Shown here piece after piece: positions 1 to 8,177 of a stretch of 64,000 nucleotides of DNA. Positions within the stretch are counted from its first letter, which is position 1. The number at the start of each line of letters is the position of its first letter. The stretch comes from Catenovulum maritimum (lineage in GTDB: Bacteria; Pseudomonadota; Gammaproteobacteria; Enterobacterales; Alteromonadaceae): positions 1 to 64,000 of the forward strand of contig NZ_KQ130487.1 in assembly GCF_001050375.1 (NCBI RefSeq). Reading direction: 5' to 3'. A program made the translations under genes and the position numbers. Under the pieces are notes generated by a model, which did no database searches, was not told the DNA's origin, and was given only the letters and a program-made list of their open reading frames with translations.

Positions 1-429
1 GTCATCTACCATATCACATTTGTTCATGAATACGATGATGTAAGGTACACCAACCTGACGTGATAACAAGATGTGCTCACGTGTTTGTGGCATTGGGCCG
101 TCTGCAGCTGATACTACTAAGATAGCACCATCCATTTGAGCAGCACCAGTGATCATGTTCTTAACATAATCCGCGTGTCCAGGACAATCTACGTGTGCGT
201 AGTGACGGATTGGCGTGTCATACTCAACGTGTGAAGTATTGATTGTGATACCGCGCTCACGCTCTTCTGGAGCATTATCGATTGATGCGAAATCTTTAGC
301 TTCACCACCGTGCACTTTTGCAAGTACAGTAGAGATTGCTGCTGTTAAAGTTGTTTTACCGTGGTCAACGTGTCCGATTGTACCAACGTTAACGTGCGGT
401 TTCGTACGTTCAAATTTTTCTTTAGCCAT
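1..429 (-). CDS. tuf: Elongation factor Tu (N-terminal part, cut by window edge)
   Basis: GTP-dependent carrier of aminoacyl-tRNA to the ribosome. The reverse strand from position 429 reads [19 protein letters not shown] and then the P-loop GHVDHGKTT, the classic EF-Tu start, followed by the switch and DCPGH regions. Only about the first 143 codons are here; the rest lies left of position 1. It is the last visible gene of a tRNA-tuf transcription unit and sits about 80 bases behind tRNA-Thr(GGT), the same order as tufB in Escherichia coli. The identification is certain. Whether a second tuf copy exists cannot be seen. Confidence 0.98.
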   Translation of the reverse strand, partial: MAKEKFERTKPHVNVGTIGHVDHGKTTLTAAISTVLAKVHGGEAKDFASIDNAPEERERGITINTSHVEYDTPIRHYAHVDCPGHADYVKNMITGAAQMDGAILVVSAADGPMPQTREHILLSRQVGVPYIIVFMNKCDMVDD

Positions 430-510
430 CTTAGGACCTCAAATATTCGTCGATGAGCAGTATGCTCAATACAATTTCAAGAAAAACACGCCACGGAAAT
501 AGAACAGCTC

Positions 511-586
511 TGGTGCTGATACCCAGATTCGAACTGGGGACCTCACCCTTACCAAGGGTGTGCTCTACCAACTGAGCTATATCAGC
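511..586 (-). tRNA. thrT: tRNA-Thr (anticodon GGT)
   Basis: The reverse strand folds as a full cloverleaf starting GCTGATATAGCTC, with anticodon loop CTTGGTAAG, T-loop GTTCGAATC and an encoded CCA end at 511-513. It reads ACC/ACU threonine codons. It is the fourth tRNA of the thrU-tyrU-glyT-thrT-tuf cluster. Confidence 0.97.
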
Positions 587-590
587 GATT

Positions 591-665
<75 letters not shown>

Positions 666-693
666 AATCTAGAGATGAACTCATGCGTGAATA

Positions 694-778
694 TGGTGGA
701 GGGAGCTGGATTCGAACCAGCGAAGGTAGAACCGTCAGATTTACAGTCTGATCCCTTTGGCCACTCGGGAACCCCTCC
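694..778 (-). tRNA. tyrU: tRNA-Tyr (anticodon GTA)
   Basis: An 85-base class II tRNA with a long variable arm. The reverse strand starts GGAGGGGTTCCCGAGTGG, carries ACTGTAAATC in the anticodon arm, and the acceptor stem closes with TCCCTCC plus ACCA. It matches the usual tyrU position in this cluster. Confidence 0.97.
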
Positions 779-799
779 TAAAACTTTTCCATTTTTGAC

Positions 800-875
<76 letters not shown>

Positions 876-896
876 ACTATCAAAAAGTTGCCGCGA

Positions 897-925
897 AGTT
901 TATTGAAAGCTTTGGGTTGTTGCAA
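897..925 (-). promoter_or_regulatory. Sigma-70 promoter of the tRNA-tuf operon
   Basis: On the reverse strand, -35 TTGCAA (920-925) and -10 TAAACT (897-902) are exactly 17 bases apart. The -10 is followed by a GC-rich discriminator TCGCGGC, the hallmark of growth-rate and ppGpp (stringent) controlled stable-RNA promoters. The start point should fall near 889, just ahead of tRNA-Thr(TGT). Confidence 0.75.
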
Positions 926-1014
926 GGTTTTTTTGATAAAAAAAACATTATTTTATCTTTTCGCTGATATTTCGAACAATGGCGTCAATTTATGCTGTTT
1001 ATTTATACAAAACA

Positions 1015-1413
1015 TCATCTAGGGTCTAACGACGTTTGTTTAAAAGCTAGAAAGCTAAACCATAAACAGACTAATAATAAACCCAGTGATTCATTACTTT
1101 GTTGCAACATAGCACCAGTCAGCTCATCAAAAATTTTCATTGGGTTTAATTGTTGTGGCTGTAAATTACCTTGCTGGTCTTGTAATTTAAACAATAAACA
1201 TCCCCAGAATAAGCCACAAAACCAATTAATATATTGCTTAACCCTCTTATATTTAATTATTGCAATGCTCATTATTCCAGCGGCCCAGTACAAACATAGC
1301 CATATCCACCAGTCACTGTTGCCATATTGACTTCTATCATTTATCTGTAAATAGCCGAACACTACAAAAATACATCCAATACTAATATTGAGTCCTACAT
1401 TAAACTTTGACAT
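1015..1413 (-). CDS. Small four-helix membrane protein, TMEM220-like
   Basis: A 132-residue protein with four hydrophobic segments, at about residues 8-25, 36-54, 63-77 and 110-126. The first carries a VVFGYLQIND stretch, and a WWIWLCLYW run lies near the second helix. Length and pattern resemble the TMEM220 family, whose function is unknown; I make this assignment from memory of the family. It is divergent from the Tas gene, with about 100 bases between them, and stands alone. No catalytic residue is evident. Confidence 0.6.
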   Translation of the reverse strand: MSKFNVGLNISIGCIFVVFGYLQINDRSQYGNSDWWIWLCLYWAAGIMSIAIIKYKRVKQYINWFCGLFWGCLLFKLQDQQGNLQPQQLNPMKIFDELTGAMLQQSNESLGLLLVCLWFSFLAFKQTSLDPR

Positions 1414-1512
1414 TAATACCCTATTCTTCTGATTTAATTCATTCTTGAATTATTGAACTTTTCGCTTAACAATATCAATCCGTTATTTTATAAATTGTTG
1501 ACGAATTCTTAT

Positions 1513-2565
1513 ATGCAATACATTAACCTTGGCAAAAGTCAGATACAGGTTTCTCAAGTTTGTTTAGGTACTATGACTTGGGGTGGCCAAAACTCTCAAC
1601 AGCAAGCTTTTGAGCAACTAGATTATGCACTTAGTCAGGGGATCAATTTTATTGATACTGCCGAAATGTATTCTATTCCGCCTAAACCTGAAACATCTGG
1701 CTCGACTGAAACCATCATTGGTAATTGGCTCAGCCAAGATCCAAGTCGCCGCGATAAAGTTATTTTAGCGTCAAAAGCAGTTGGTCCTGGCATTAATTGG
1801 ATAAGAGAAGGCAGCCCCCTCACTAAAGAAACTGTAAAACACGCACTTGAACAATCTTTAACTCGATTAAAAACAGATTATCTAGATTTATACCAAATAC
1901 ACTGGCCCAATAGAAATTCCCCACATTTTGGCAAGCACTGGCCTAATAGATTAAATCTTTCTGCGGTTGATTCTGCGGAGCAAACAGACATGATGCTAGC
2001 CATTCTTGAAGCATTAGATGAATCAATTAAAGCCGGTAAGATAAGGGCATGTGGCTTATCCAATGAAACGCCCTGGGGTATCAACCAATTTTTAAAATTA
2101 AGTGAAGCACATAATTTAGCAAGAATAGTCTCCATTCAAAATGAATTTAATTTGTTGCACCTAAAAGACAACCCTTATGTACTTGAAACCTGTATTAATG
2201 AAGGCGTTTCATATTTACCTTGGTCGCCACTTGCTGGCGGAGCGTTAACGGGTAAATATGTTAATGGCGCGCGACCGAACAATACTCGCTGGTCTATGGT
2301 TCAACGTAACGGTCTATTTAGAGATACACTGCATACTGACAAAGCAATTATCGCCTTTAAGCAAGTTGCAGATAAATATAAGCTCAACTTAGGGCAAATG
2401 GCATTGGCTTATATTTATCAATTTGAAGGGGTTTCATCCACTATTATTGGTGCGACATCTGTCGAACAGCTCAAACAAAATATCCAAGCTTATTCGATGA
2501 CACTAGAGCAAGAGGTAATTGATAGTATCAATCAAGTGATCAAGAGCTACCCAATGCCATTTTGA
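1513..2565 (+). CDS. tas: Tas-type NADP-dependent aldo/keto reductase
   Basis: A 350-residue TIM-barrel oxidoreductase. The catalytic tetrad is visible: Asp in NFIDTAEMY, the Tyr of that motif, Lys in VILASKAVG, and His in YQIHWPNR. The NADPH-binding end has IIGATSVEQLKQN. The insert PPKPETSGSTE after the active-site Tyr is characteristic of Tas. An upstream in-frame ATG at 1453 would add 20 residues with no family counterpart, so I start at MQYINLGKSQ. The last 19 bases overlap the end of the convergent lipoprotein gene. Physiological substrate unknown. Confidence 0.88.
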   Translation: MQYINLGKSQIQVSQVCLGTMTWGGQNSQQQAFEQLDYALSQGINFIDTAEMYSIPPKPETSGSTETIIGNWLSQDPSRRDKVILASKAVGPGINWIREGSPLTKETVKHALEQSLTRLKTDYLDLYQIHWPNRNSPHFGKHWPNRLNLSAVDSAEQTDMMLAILEALDESIKAGKIRACGLSNETPWGINQFLKLSEAHNLARIVSIQNEFNLLHLKDNPYVLETCINEGVSYLPWSPLAGGALTGKYVNGARPNNTRWSMVQRNGLFRDTLHTDKAIIAFKQVADKYKLNLGQMALAYIYQFEGVSSTIIGATSVEQLKQNIQAYSMTLEQEVIDSINQVIKSYPMPF

Positions 2566-3197
2566 TCTTTTGCCGTTTGATATTTAACCGCTTTATAAAC
2601 GCAGTGCACCAAAATCTTACCTTTTTGGTGTCTTGCTGTTTGCTTCAAGCTCGTTAATTTTACTTTGGCTTTCGCGCTACTAATAATACTTGACTCAACC
2701 TCAGTTTGACTTGTCTCGACATCATTATTTTTTTGATAACTCTCTCTAATTGTCGCTTCACTTTCTAGCGTAACGCCAAAGTATTCAGTTGCTTTTTGTT
2801 TCGCTAGGCTTTCACAGGTATCGAGGCCTTTAGTTTCGCCTTCATCGATACTTAATTGCTGACTAACAATAAACTCAAGCTCTGGATTTTCAATAATAAA
2901 ACTGCTCGAAGATATTCCCGCTTGGGTAGTAGAAAAATTTATCGCAAGCTGTTGATATAAACTATTGGCTCGGCTGGTTTCTCCTAACAAACTCAAGCTG
3001 TCAGCTTTTAACATAATTAATTGGGCTTTTTGTTCTTGGCTATAGCTATCTGGGTAAACATTCAGTGCTCTATCAACTTTACGAATTGCTTCATAGTAAT
3101 CTGAGTTAGCGAATGCCTTATAGGCTCCTGAGACCACACCTCGGCTCGCACAAGCTATTAATAAAACACAAGAGAACATTATTATCGTTTTCTTCAA
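2547..3197 (-). CDS. Lipoprotein with possible TPR and LPP20-like segments
   Basis: A 216-residue predicted lipoprotein of unknown function. I choose the TTG start at 3195-3197 because a Shine-Dalgarno-like AAGGA lies just upstream and the product then begins with a short basic and hydrophobic signal ending in lipobox LIAC. An in-frame ATG further upstream would bury the signal under 43 extra residues. After the Cys comes a helical region, about residues 10-90, with TPR-like pairs. The C-terminal half (about 110-210) has an Ala/Lys helix, a serine-rich stretch and a closing ILVHCVYKA strand reminiscent of LPP20/FlgP-type folds. That resemblance is weak. Confidence 0.6.
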   Translation of the reverse strand: MKKTIIMFSCVLLIACASRGVVSGAYKAFANSDYYEAIRKVDRALNVYPDSYSQEQKAQLIMLKADSLSLLGETSRANSLYQQLAINFSTTQAGISSSSFIIENPELEFIVSQQLSIDEGETKGLDTCESLAKQKATEYFGVTLESEATIRESYQKNNDVETSQTEVESSIISSAKAKVKLTSLKQTARHQKGKILVHCVYKAVKYQTAKDQNGIG

Positions 3198-3336
3198 CTT
3201 TCTGTCCTTAAAGTTAAAAGTGGTGGGATTCTTTGATGGAAGTATTGTATACATGAGAGAGCGATTCGGACAAAACATATTTAAGATATCCAAATTTATT
3301 ACTAAGTTCTGACTATCAGTTATCAATTTTTTAAAT

Positions 3337-5055
3337 TTATTTTCCCCACTGTATCTCCAAAAATTTATCCAAGCTCAGAGGCTCATAAAAATGAAAGCCT
3401 TGATAATAATCTATTGGTAATTGGCTACAAAATTTAGCTTGGGCTTCTGTTTCAATGCCTTCAACAACCACTTCCAGTTCTAATGTTTTAGCCAACTGAA
3501 CAATAGCGGATAACAGTTTTTCTGCTTTTTCATTTTCTCCGACACCAACTAAAAAGGTTGAGTCTATCTTCATCACATCTATTGGAAATAGCCTTAAGTG
3601 ATCAAAAGATGAAAAACCAGTACCAAAATCATCTAACGCAATATAAACATTCAGATTAGATAATTTGCTAAGTAATACCCCTGCACTTTCAGGAGCGCCA
3701 ATTAGTGTGTGTTCTGTAATTTCAAATTCTAAGCAATTAGCTGGGATCTGATAGTGTTTAATTGCAGCCTCAACAAAATTAATAAAACTATCATCTTGTA
3801 ACTGTATCGCGGACAAATTAACTGAAATCGTAAACCGATTTTGATTTAATTGTGGTTGCTCTAGCCAGTGTTTAATTTGTTTACAGGTATTTTCAATTAC
3901 CCAATTACCAATTTCACACATATAACCCAACTCTTCCGCGAGCGGTAAAAAGGCTTTAGGTTGAAGAACGCCCAAATCAGGGTGATTCCAACGAAGTAAA
4001 GCTTCAATCTTACCTAAACTCAAGTTAGCAGGCCGCAACAAGGGCTGATAGTAGAGTTCAAGTTGGTTTCTTTCGATTGCTTGGCTAAGATCATGCTCAA
4101 TTTTACCTTTCTTAATGACCTCTTCGTGCAAGGTGTCTGTATAAAATTGACTCTGGTTTTTCCCTAAGTGTTTTGCACGGTACATTGCAATGTCAGCACA
4201 TTTTAATAGGTCTTCCGCATTGTTTGCGCAAGTCCCATATACAGCTGCGCCTATGCTAGTTGATATTTTAAATTGATTTCCACCCAGTACGATTGGCTGG
4301 GATAATGATTGATAAATACGCTCAATAAGCTGCATGTAACGTAAGTTGGCATCTTTATCTTCAATTAAAATAACGAATTCATCGCCACCAAACCGAGCAA
4401 GAAAATCGCTATTTCTGACGACCTGACCTAATCGTCTCGATACTTCAACCAATAGTGCATCGCCGGCGCTATGCCCCAAGGTATCATTAACTTCCTTAAA
4501 ATTATCTAAATCAAGTAACAACACAGCTAGCTTGCCTGACCCCCTTTCGGCTCGTGCTACCGCGTTATTCAGAGTCTCTTCTAAAAAATATCGGTTTGCT
4601 ACTCCGGTTAAATTATCTTTCTCAGCTAATTGTTTTAACGCTTCTCGGCTTTGCTTTAATTTAACTTCTAACTCATACCTGTGTTGGGCTTGTTCCACCA
4701 ATCTTAACAGTCGCTTTGCTGTCACTTCGTTCTTTAATAAAAATTCTTGGGCACCTGCTTCTAAAGCATGGCGCTCTAATTTAGCGTTCTCAACTCCAGT
4801 TAACATCACTATAGCTTTATGATCTGTGCTGCTTTGACGAATCTTCTTTAGCAGTTCAATCCCATTCAAATCCGGTAAACGATAATCCAGTAAAATAATA
4901 TCAAATGAAGTTTGATCTATTTTCTCCATAGCTTCAGTCGCACTACTCGCTTTACTAATTGTAAAGTTTTGAGCCGCACTATTTAACGCTCTTATAATGC
5001 TTAATTGATCAACTTCATCGTCATCAATAATTAACAAACTAATGCTCGAATACAT
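3337..5055 (-). CDS. Response regulator with GGDEF and EAL domains (cyclic-di-GMP turnover)
   Basis: A 572-residue cytoplasmic protein. Receiver domain 5-122 has the acidic DDD cluster at 11-13 and phospho-acceptor Asp57 in ILLDYRLP. A helical linker (125-145) leads to the GGDEF domain (145-305) with intact GGDEF at 223-227 and an RNSD inhibitory I-site just before it. The EAL domain (315-570) has EAL at 351-353, DDFGTG and VVEGIE motifs. Both diguanylate cyclase and phosphodiesterase active sites look complete, so the net activity cannot be told. No partner kinase is adjacent. Confidence 0.92.
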   Translation of the reverse strand: MYSSISLLIIDDDEVDQLSIIRALNSAAQNFTISKASSATEAMEKIDQTSFDIILLDYRLPDLNGIELLKKIRQSSTDHKAIVMLTGVENAKLERHALEAGAQEFLLKNEVTAKRLLRLVEQAQHRYELEVKLKQSREALKQLAEKDNLTGVANRYFLEETLNNAVARAERGSGKLAVLLLDLDNFKEVNDTLGHSAGDALLVEVSRRLGQVVRNSDFLARFGGDEFVILIEDKDANLRYMQLIERIYQSLSQPIVLGGNQFKISTSIGAAVYGTCANNAEDLLKCADIAMYRAKHLGKNQSQFYTDTLHEEVIKKGKIEHDLSQAIERNQLELYYQPLLRPANLSLGKIEALLRWNHPDLGVLQPKAFLPLAEELGYMCEIGNWVIENTCKQIKHWLEQPQLNQNRFTISVNLSAIQLQDDSFINFVEAAIKHYQIPANCLEFEITEHTLIGAPESAGVLLSKLSNLNVYIALDDFGTGFSSFDHLRLFPIDVMKIDSTFLVGVGENEKAEKLLSAIVQLAKTLELEVVVEGIETEAQAKFCSQLPIDYYQGFHFYEPLSLDKFLEIQWGK

Positions 5056-5321
5056 AAGGTTTTGAACCCGAAAGGTAAATTCTGCACAAAAAGAAAAGGC
5101 TTCACACCTAACAATAAACTTGTCACAAAGATGGTTACTATCTTATATAAGGTAGTATCTAGTTCGCTGTGCTGCAAATTCAATCAATTATAAATTGCGC
5201 TATAGTAGCGTTAGCGCTCAGGTTGTAAGATATAAAGCTTTACCGTTAAAGAGTATGCTAAGAGGGAAGTAGAAGTGAGTAAGGAGAATAGCAAACAAGT
5301 CAATCTCCAGTGATGTGATAG

Positions 5322-6074
5322 TTAATCAGACAAATACTCGAGCATTCCAAGAAAAACTAAATTGGTAACAATTTTAGCAGGGACCTGCTCTTGTTGTAAT
5401 AGCTCTAAATATAGCTGAGCGTCGCCACCTGCCAGTAAGATTAAAGGTTTTTCCCCTGTTATTTGCTCGTTATATTGAGATTTAATCAACTGTATATGAC
5501 TGGCATACAAAGCATTATAAACACAATCTTCTGTGACTCTTCCTAAACTAATACTAATAGGGTTTAATTGTTTCAGTTCGATCTTTCCCGCTCTATTCGC
5601 CAAACTTTCCGCGCAAAAGTTAACATTAGGTAATATCCATCCTCCTTGGTGATTACCTTGTTTATCAACCACATCTAAAGTAACTGCCGTACCGGCATCA
5701 ATCACAATGAAGGCTTTATCTGTAGTTGCTTTCGCACCAAGCATAGCAAGCCATCTATCAACTCCTAAACGAGTATGTGCCTGATAAGCATTGGTTAAAC
5801 CGTACGCTTGAGTTGGAGTAGTAATGATTTCCAGCGCCAGTTTAGGGTAGATCTCCTGAACGCTCGATTTAATTGCCTTTTGATTTGCTTCGCTAGCTAC
5901 GCTGGCCATTAAAATTCTATCTGGTTTTAGCCCAACTAAAGCTTGCTCTTCGATTGAGTGAATGATTGGCGCTGAGGAAAAAAATCCACTCGCTTGATGT
6001 TTTTTATTTTCTATCACGTCACACCAAGCGTACTTTGCTTTAGTATTCCCTTGATCGATTAATAACACTATCAT
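5322..6074 (-). CDS. coaX: Type III pantothenate kinase
   Basis: A 250-residue kinase making 4'-phosphopantothenate, the first step of coenzyme A synthesis. It has the ASKHA-fold phosphate motif LLIDQGNTKAK at the N-terminus, a substrate-binding THTRLGVDRW-like stretch (HTRLGVDRWLA), VIDAGTAVTLDVV, and GGDAQLY near the C-terminus. It overlaps the end of birA by four bases, so the two are translationally coupled in the murB-birA-coaX run. It ends the operon. Confidence 0.93.
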   Translation of the reverse strand: MIVLLIDQGNTKAKYAWCDVIENKKHQASGFFSSAPIIHSIEEQALVGLKPDRILMASVASEANQKAIKSSVQEIYPKLALEIITTPTQAYGLTNAYQAHTRLGVDRWLAMLGAKATTDKAFIVIDAGTAVTLDVVDKQGNHQGGWILPNVNFCAESLANRAGKIELKQLNPISISLGRVTEDCVYNALYASHIQLIKSQYNEQITGEKPLILLAGGDAQLYLELLQQEQVPAKIVTNLVFLGMLEYLSD

Positions 6075-7129
6075 TCAACAGGCCTTAGTGAAATCTCACC
6101 GCCACTAATATTAAGTAAGCCCTGCTCAGTTTGAAGCAATAATTCGCCTTGTTCATTAATCCCTTGTGCAATGCCAGTAATCACCTTTTCCGCGCTAATA
6201 ATATTTACGGCTTGATCAATATACCTGTCGTATTGCGGCCACAGCTGAGCGAACTTGGTAAAGCCCTGCTGTTCAAAAATAGCCAAAAAGCTTTCCAGTT
6301 TAGGTATGATAATGAGTAACAAATGGGTTCGGTCGACCACTTCACCTTTATATTGCGATAAACTTGTCCAAGCTTGATCAATCTGCTCAGTACCATCATC
6401 ATTGAGTGGCATATTTACATTTAATCCTACCCCTATAATGACATCACAAGGCGCATCAAATGTACCTTCTAGCTCGACTAAAATGCCACCTAACTTTTTA
6501 CCATTTAAATACAAATCGTTAGGCCATTTTAATTCAACAGGAAAATTAAGTTCTGAAAGGGCTTCTGCAAATGCCAACCCCACTACTAAGCTCAAGCCAG
6601 AGAGTTCAGATAATGCGGCATTAAATCGGTAACCTAAGCTTAGATAGCAATTTTGAGCATAGGGTGAGTGCCAAACTCGCCCTCTACGCCCGCGTCCTTG
6701 GGTTTGTTTTTCAGTAGTGGCTAAAATGGGTCGATGAAGCGTAGTTTTGAATAAAGTTTTCACGGTTTCATTGGTTGAAGTCGACTCAACTTGATAATCG
6801 AATAAAAACTTAGCATTAATCAACTCACCTTCCGCAGCGCCATCCAACTCAGATTTTAACTGGTTAACATCATAAGGGCGTACGTACTCTGGAAAGCAAT
6901 AACCTTTACCTGACACTGAATGTATTGCAACGCCAGCTTGACGTAGTTTATTGATCCAATTAGAAATGCTAGCACGACTAATGCCAAACTGATTAGCCAA
7001 GGCTTGACCTGAATGAAACTGGTTATCCGCTAAAGCATCTAATAAAGCCAAATTTTTTTCGGCTTGCTTTGTATTTTGGCCAATAACTAGGCCTAAATTT
7101 TTCTCTATTGTATTTTCCATTGTCATCAT
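6071..7129 (-). CDS. birA: Biotin ligase / biotin operon repressor BirA
   Basis: A 352-residue bifunctional protein. The N-terminal winged helix-turn-helix (about 20-85, GISRASISNWINKLR) binds the biotin operator. The ligase domain has the biotinyl-AMP loop GRGRRGRVWHSP, KWPNDLYLNGKKLGG, and a C-terminal SH3-like domain ending in GGEISLR. Size matches the repressor-type BirA. The start could be one of several Met codons (MMTMENTIE). It lies four bases after murB and overlaps coaX. Confidence 0.94.
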   Translation of the reverse strand: MMTMENTIEKNLGLVIGQNTKQAEKNLALLDALADNQFHSGQALANQFGISRASISNWINKLRQAGVAIHSVSGKGYCFPEYVRPYDVNQLKSELDGAAEGELINAKFLFDYQVESTSTNETVKTLFKTTLHRPILATTEKQTQGRGRRGRVWHSPYAQNCYLSLGYRFNAALSELSGLSLVVGLAFAEALSELNFPVELKWPNDLYLNGKKLGGILVELEGTFDAPCDVIIGVGLNVNMPLNDDGTEQIDQAWTSLSQYKGEVVDRTHLLLIIIPKLESFLAIFEQQGFTKFAQLWPQYDRYIDQAVNIISAEKVITGIAQGINEQGELLLQTEQGLLNISGGEISLRPVE

Positions 7130-7133
7130 TAGC

Positions 7134-8177
7134 TCAGTAGTCTAAGGCGTCAAGAAAGGCGACTGCATCAACCTCCCCTTGGGCACGAATAAACCTGACT
7201 TCAGGTTCTAACCAAATCCCATATTGTTGAAAGACTTGTAACCTAACATACTTAGCCAACTCAGCTATTTGCTTACCGTCCGCTTTTGCATTATTTACTA
7301 TCACCAAAGCCTGCTTGTCATGAATAGCCGCTTGACCTAATTGAAATCCTTTTAGTCCCGTTTTATCGATTAAATAACCCGCAGCAACTTTAACTTGATC
7401 TGAATCTAGGATCGGATAGACAGGCAAGTTTGGGTCGGATTGTTTCAATTTTTCAGCTTCTGCTGTGGAAATGATAGGATTTTTAAAGAAACTACCTGCA
7501 TTTGGTATTTCGTTTGGATCTGGTAGTTTTTGTGTTCTTACTTGGCAAACTAAGTCAAAAATTTGTTTTGCTGATGCATCTAGATTAAGTTGATTCAAAG
7601 GGGCATAGTTAAGGTTAGCTTGCCAATTTTTAGTTAAATGCAATGTCACTTGGTGAATTAAATATCTCTGTTTCAATTTATGCTTAAATACCGAATCTCG
7701 ATAGCCAAACTGACATTCTTCATTCGATAAAGTAAAAGCAGTCCCATCACAGCTTGTCTGTTTTTCGGTAGCCGACAAGTCAATCACATCGACTTGGTAG
7801 CAAAAGTCGCTAAATTCAACGCCGTAAGCACCTATATTTTGGACAGGTGCAGCGCCAACGGTTCCCGGAATCAAAGCTAGGTTTTCCAAGCCATAAATAC
7901 CCAAGTCTAACAATCGTATAATGGTTTGATGCCAATTTAACCCAGCACCTAACTCAACGACATAATGTTCAGACGTTTCACTCAACCTAAAGGTTTGGTT
8001 GCCGCTCAGTATTACTTGACCATCAAAACATGAGTCGACAAAAAGTAAATTAGAACCTGAACCCGCAATTAAAAATGCTTTTTCACGATCAAACAAATGA
8101 GCTTGCTCTGGCCAGAGTATTAATTGTGACGCATCAGCATCAACCGCAAACGTATTGTTTATTGAGTATGCCGTCAT
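7134..8177 (-). CDS. murB: UDP-N-acetylenolpyruvoylglucosamine reductase
   Basis: A 347-residue FAD enzyme that reduces UDP-GlcNAc-enolpyruvate to UDP-MurNAc in peptidoglycan synthesis. Visible motifs: FAD-binding FLIAGSGSNLLF, ENLALIPGTVGAAPVQNIGAYG, the catalytic Ser loop PNAGSFFKNP, and ILDSDQVKVAAGYLIDKTG. It has the length of the type I (E. coli-like) enzyme. Its ATG overlaps the TAA of the upstream Csx16-CARF gene (TAATG), which implies translational coupling of an essential gene to a putative defence gene. Confidence 0.95.
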   Translation of the reverse strand: MTAYSINNTFAVDADASQLILWPEQAHLFDREKAFLIAGSGSNLLFVDSCFDGQVILSGNQTFRLSETSEHYVVELGAGLNWHQTIIRLLDLGIYGLENLALIPGTVGAAPVQNIGAYGVEFSDFCYQVDVIDLSATEKQTSCDGTAFTLSNEECQFGYRDSVFKHKLKQRYLIHQVTLHLTKNWQANLNYAPLNQLNLDASAKQIFDLVCQVRTQKLPDPNEIPNAGSFFKNPIISTAEAEKLKQSDPNLPVYPILDSDQVKVAAGYLIDKTGLKGFQLGQAAIHDKQALVIVNNAKADGKQIAELAKYVRLQVFQQYGIWLEPEVRFIRAQGEVDAVAFLDALDY

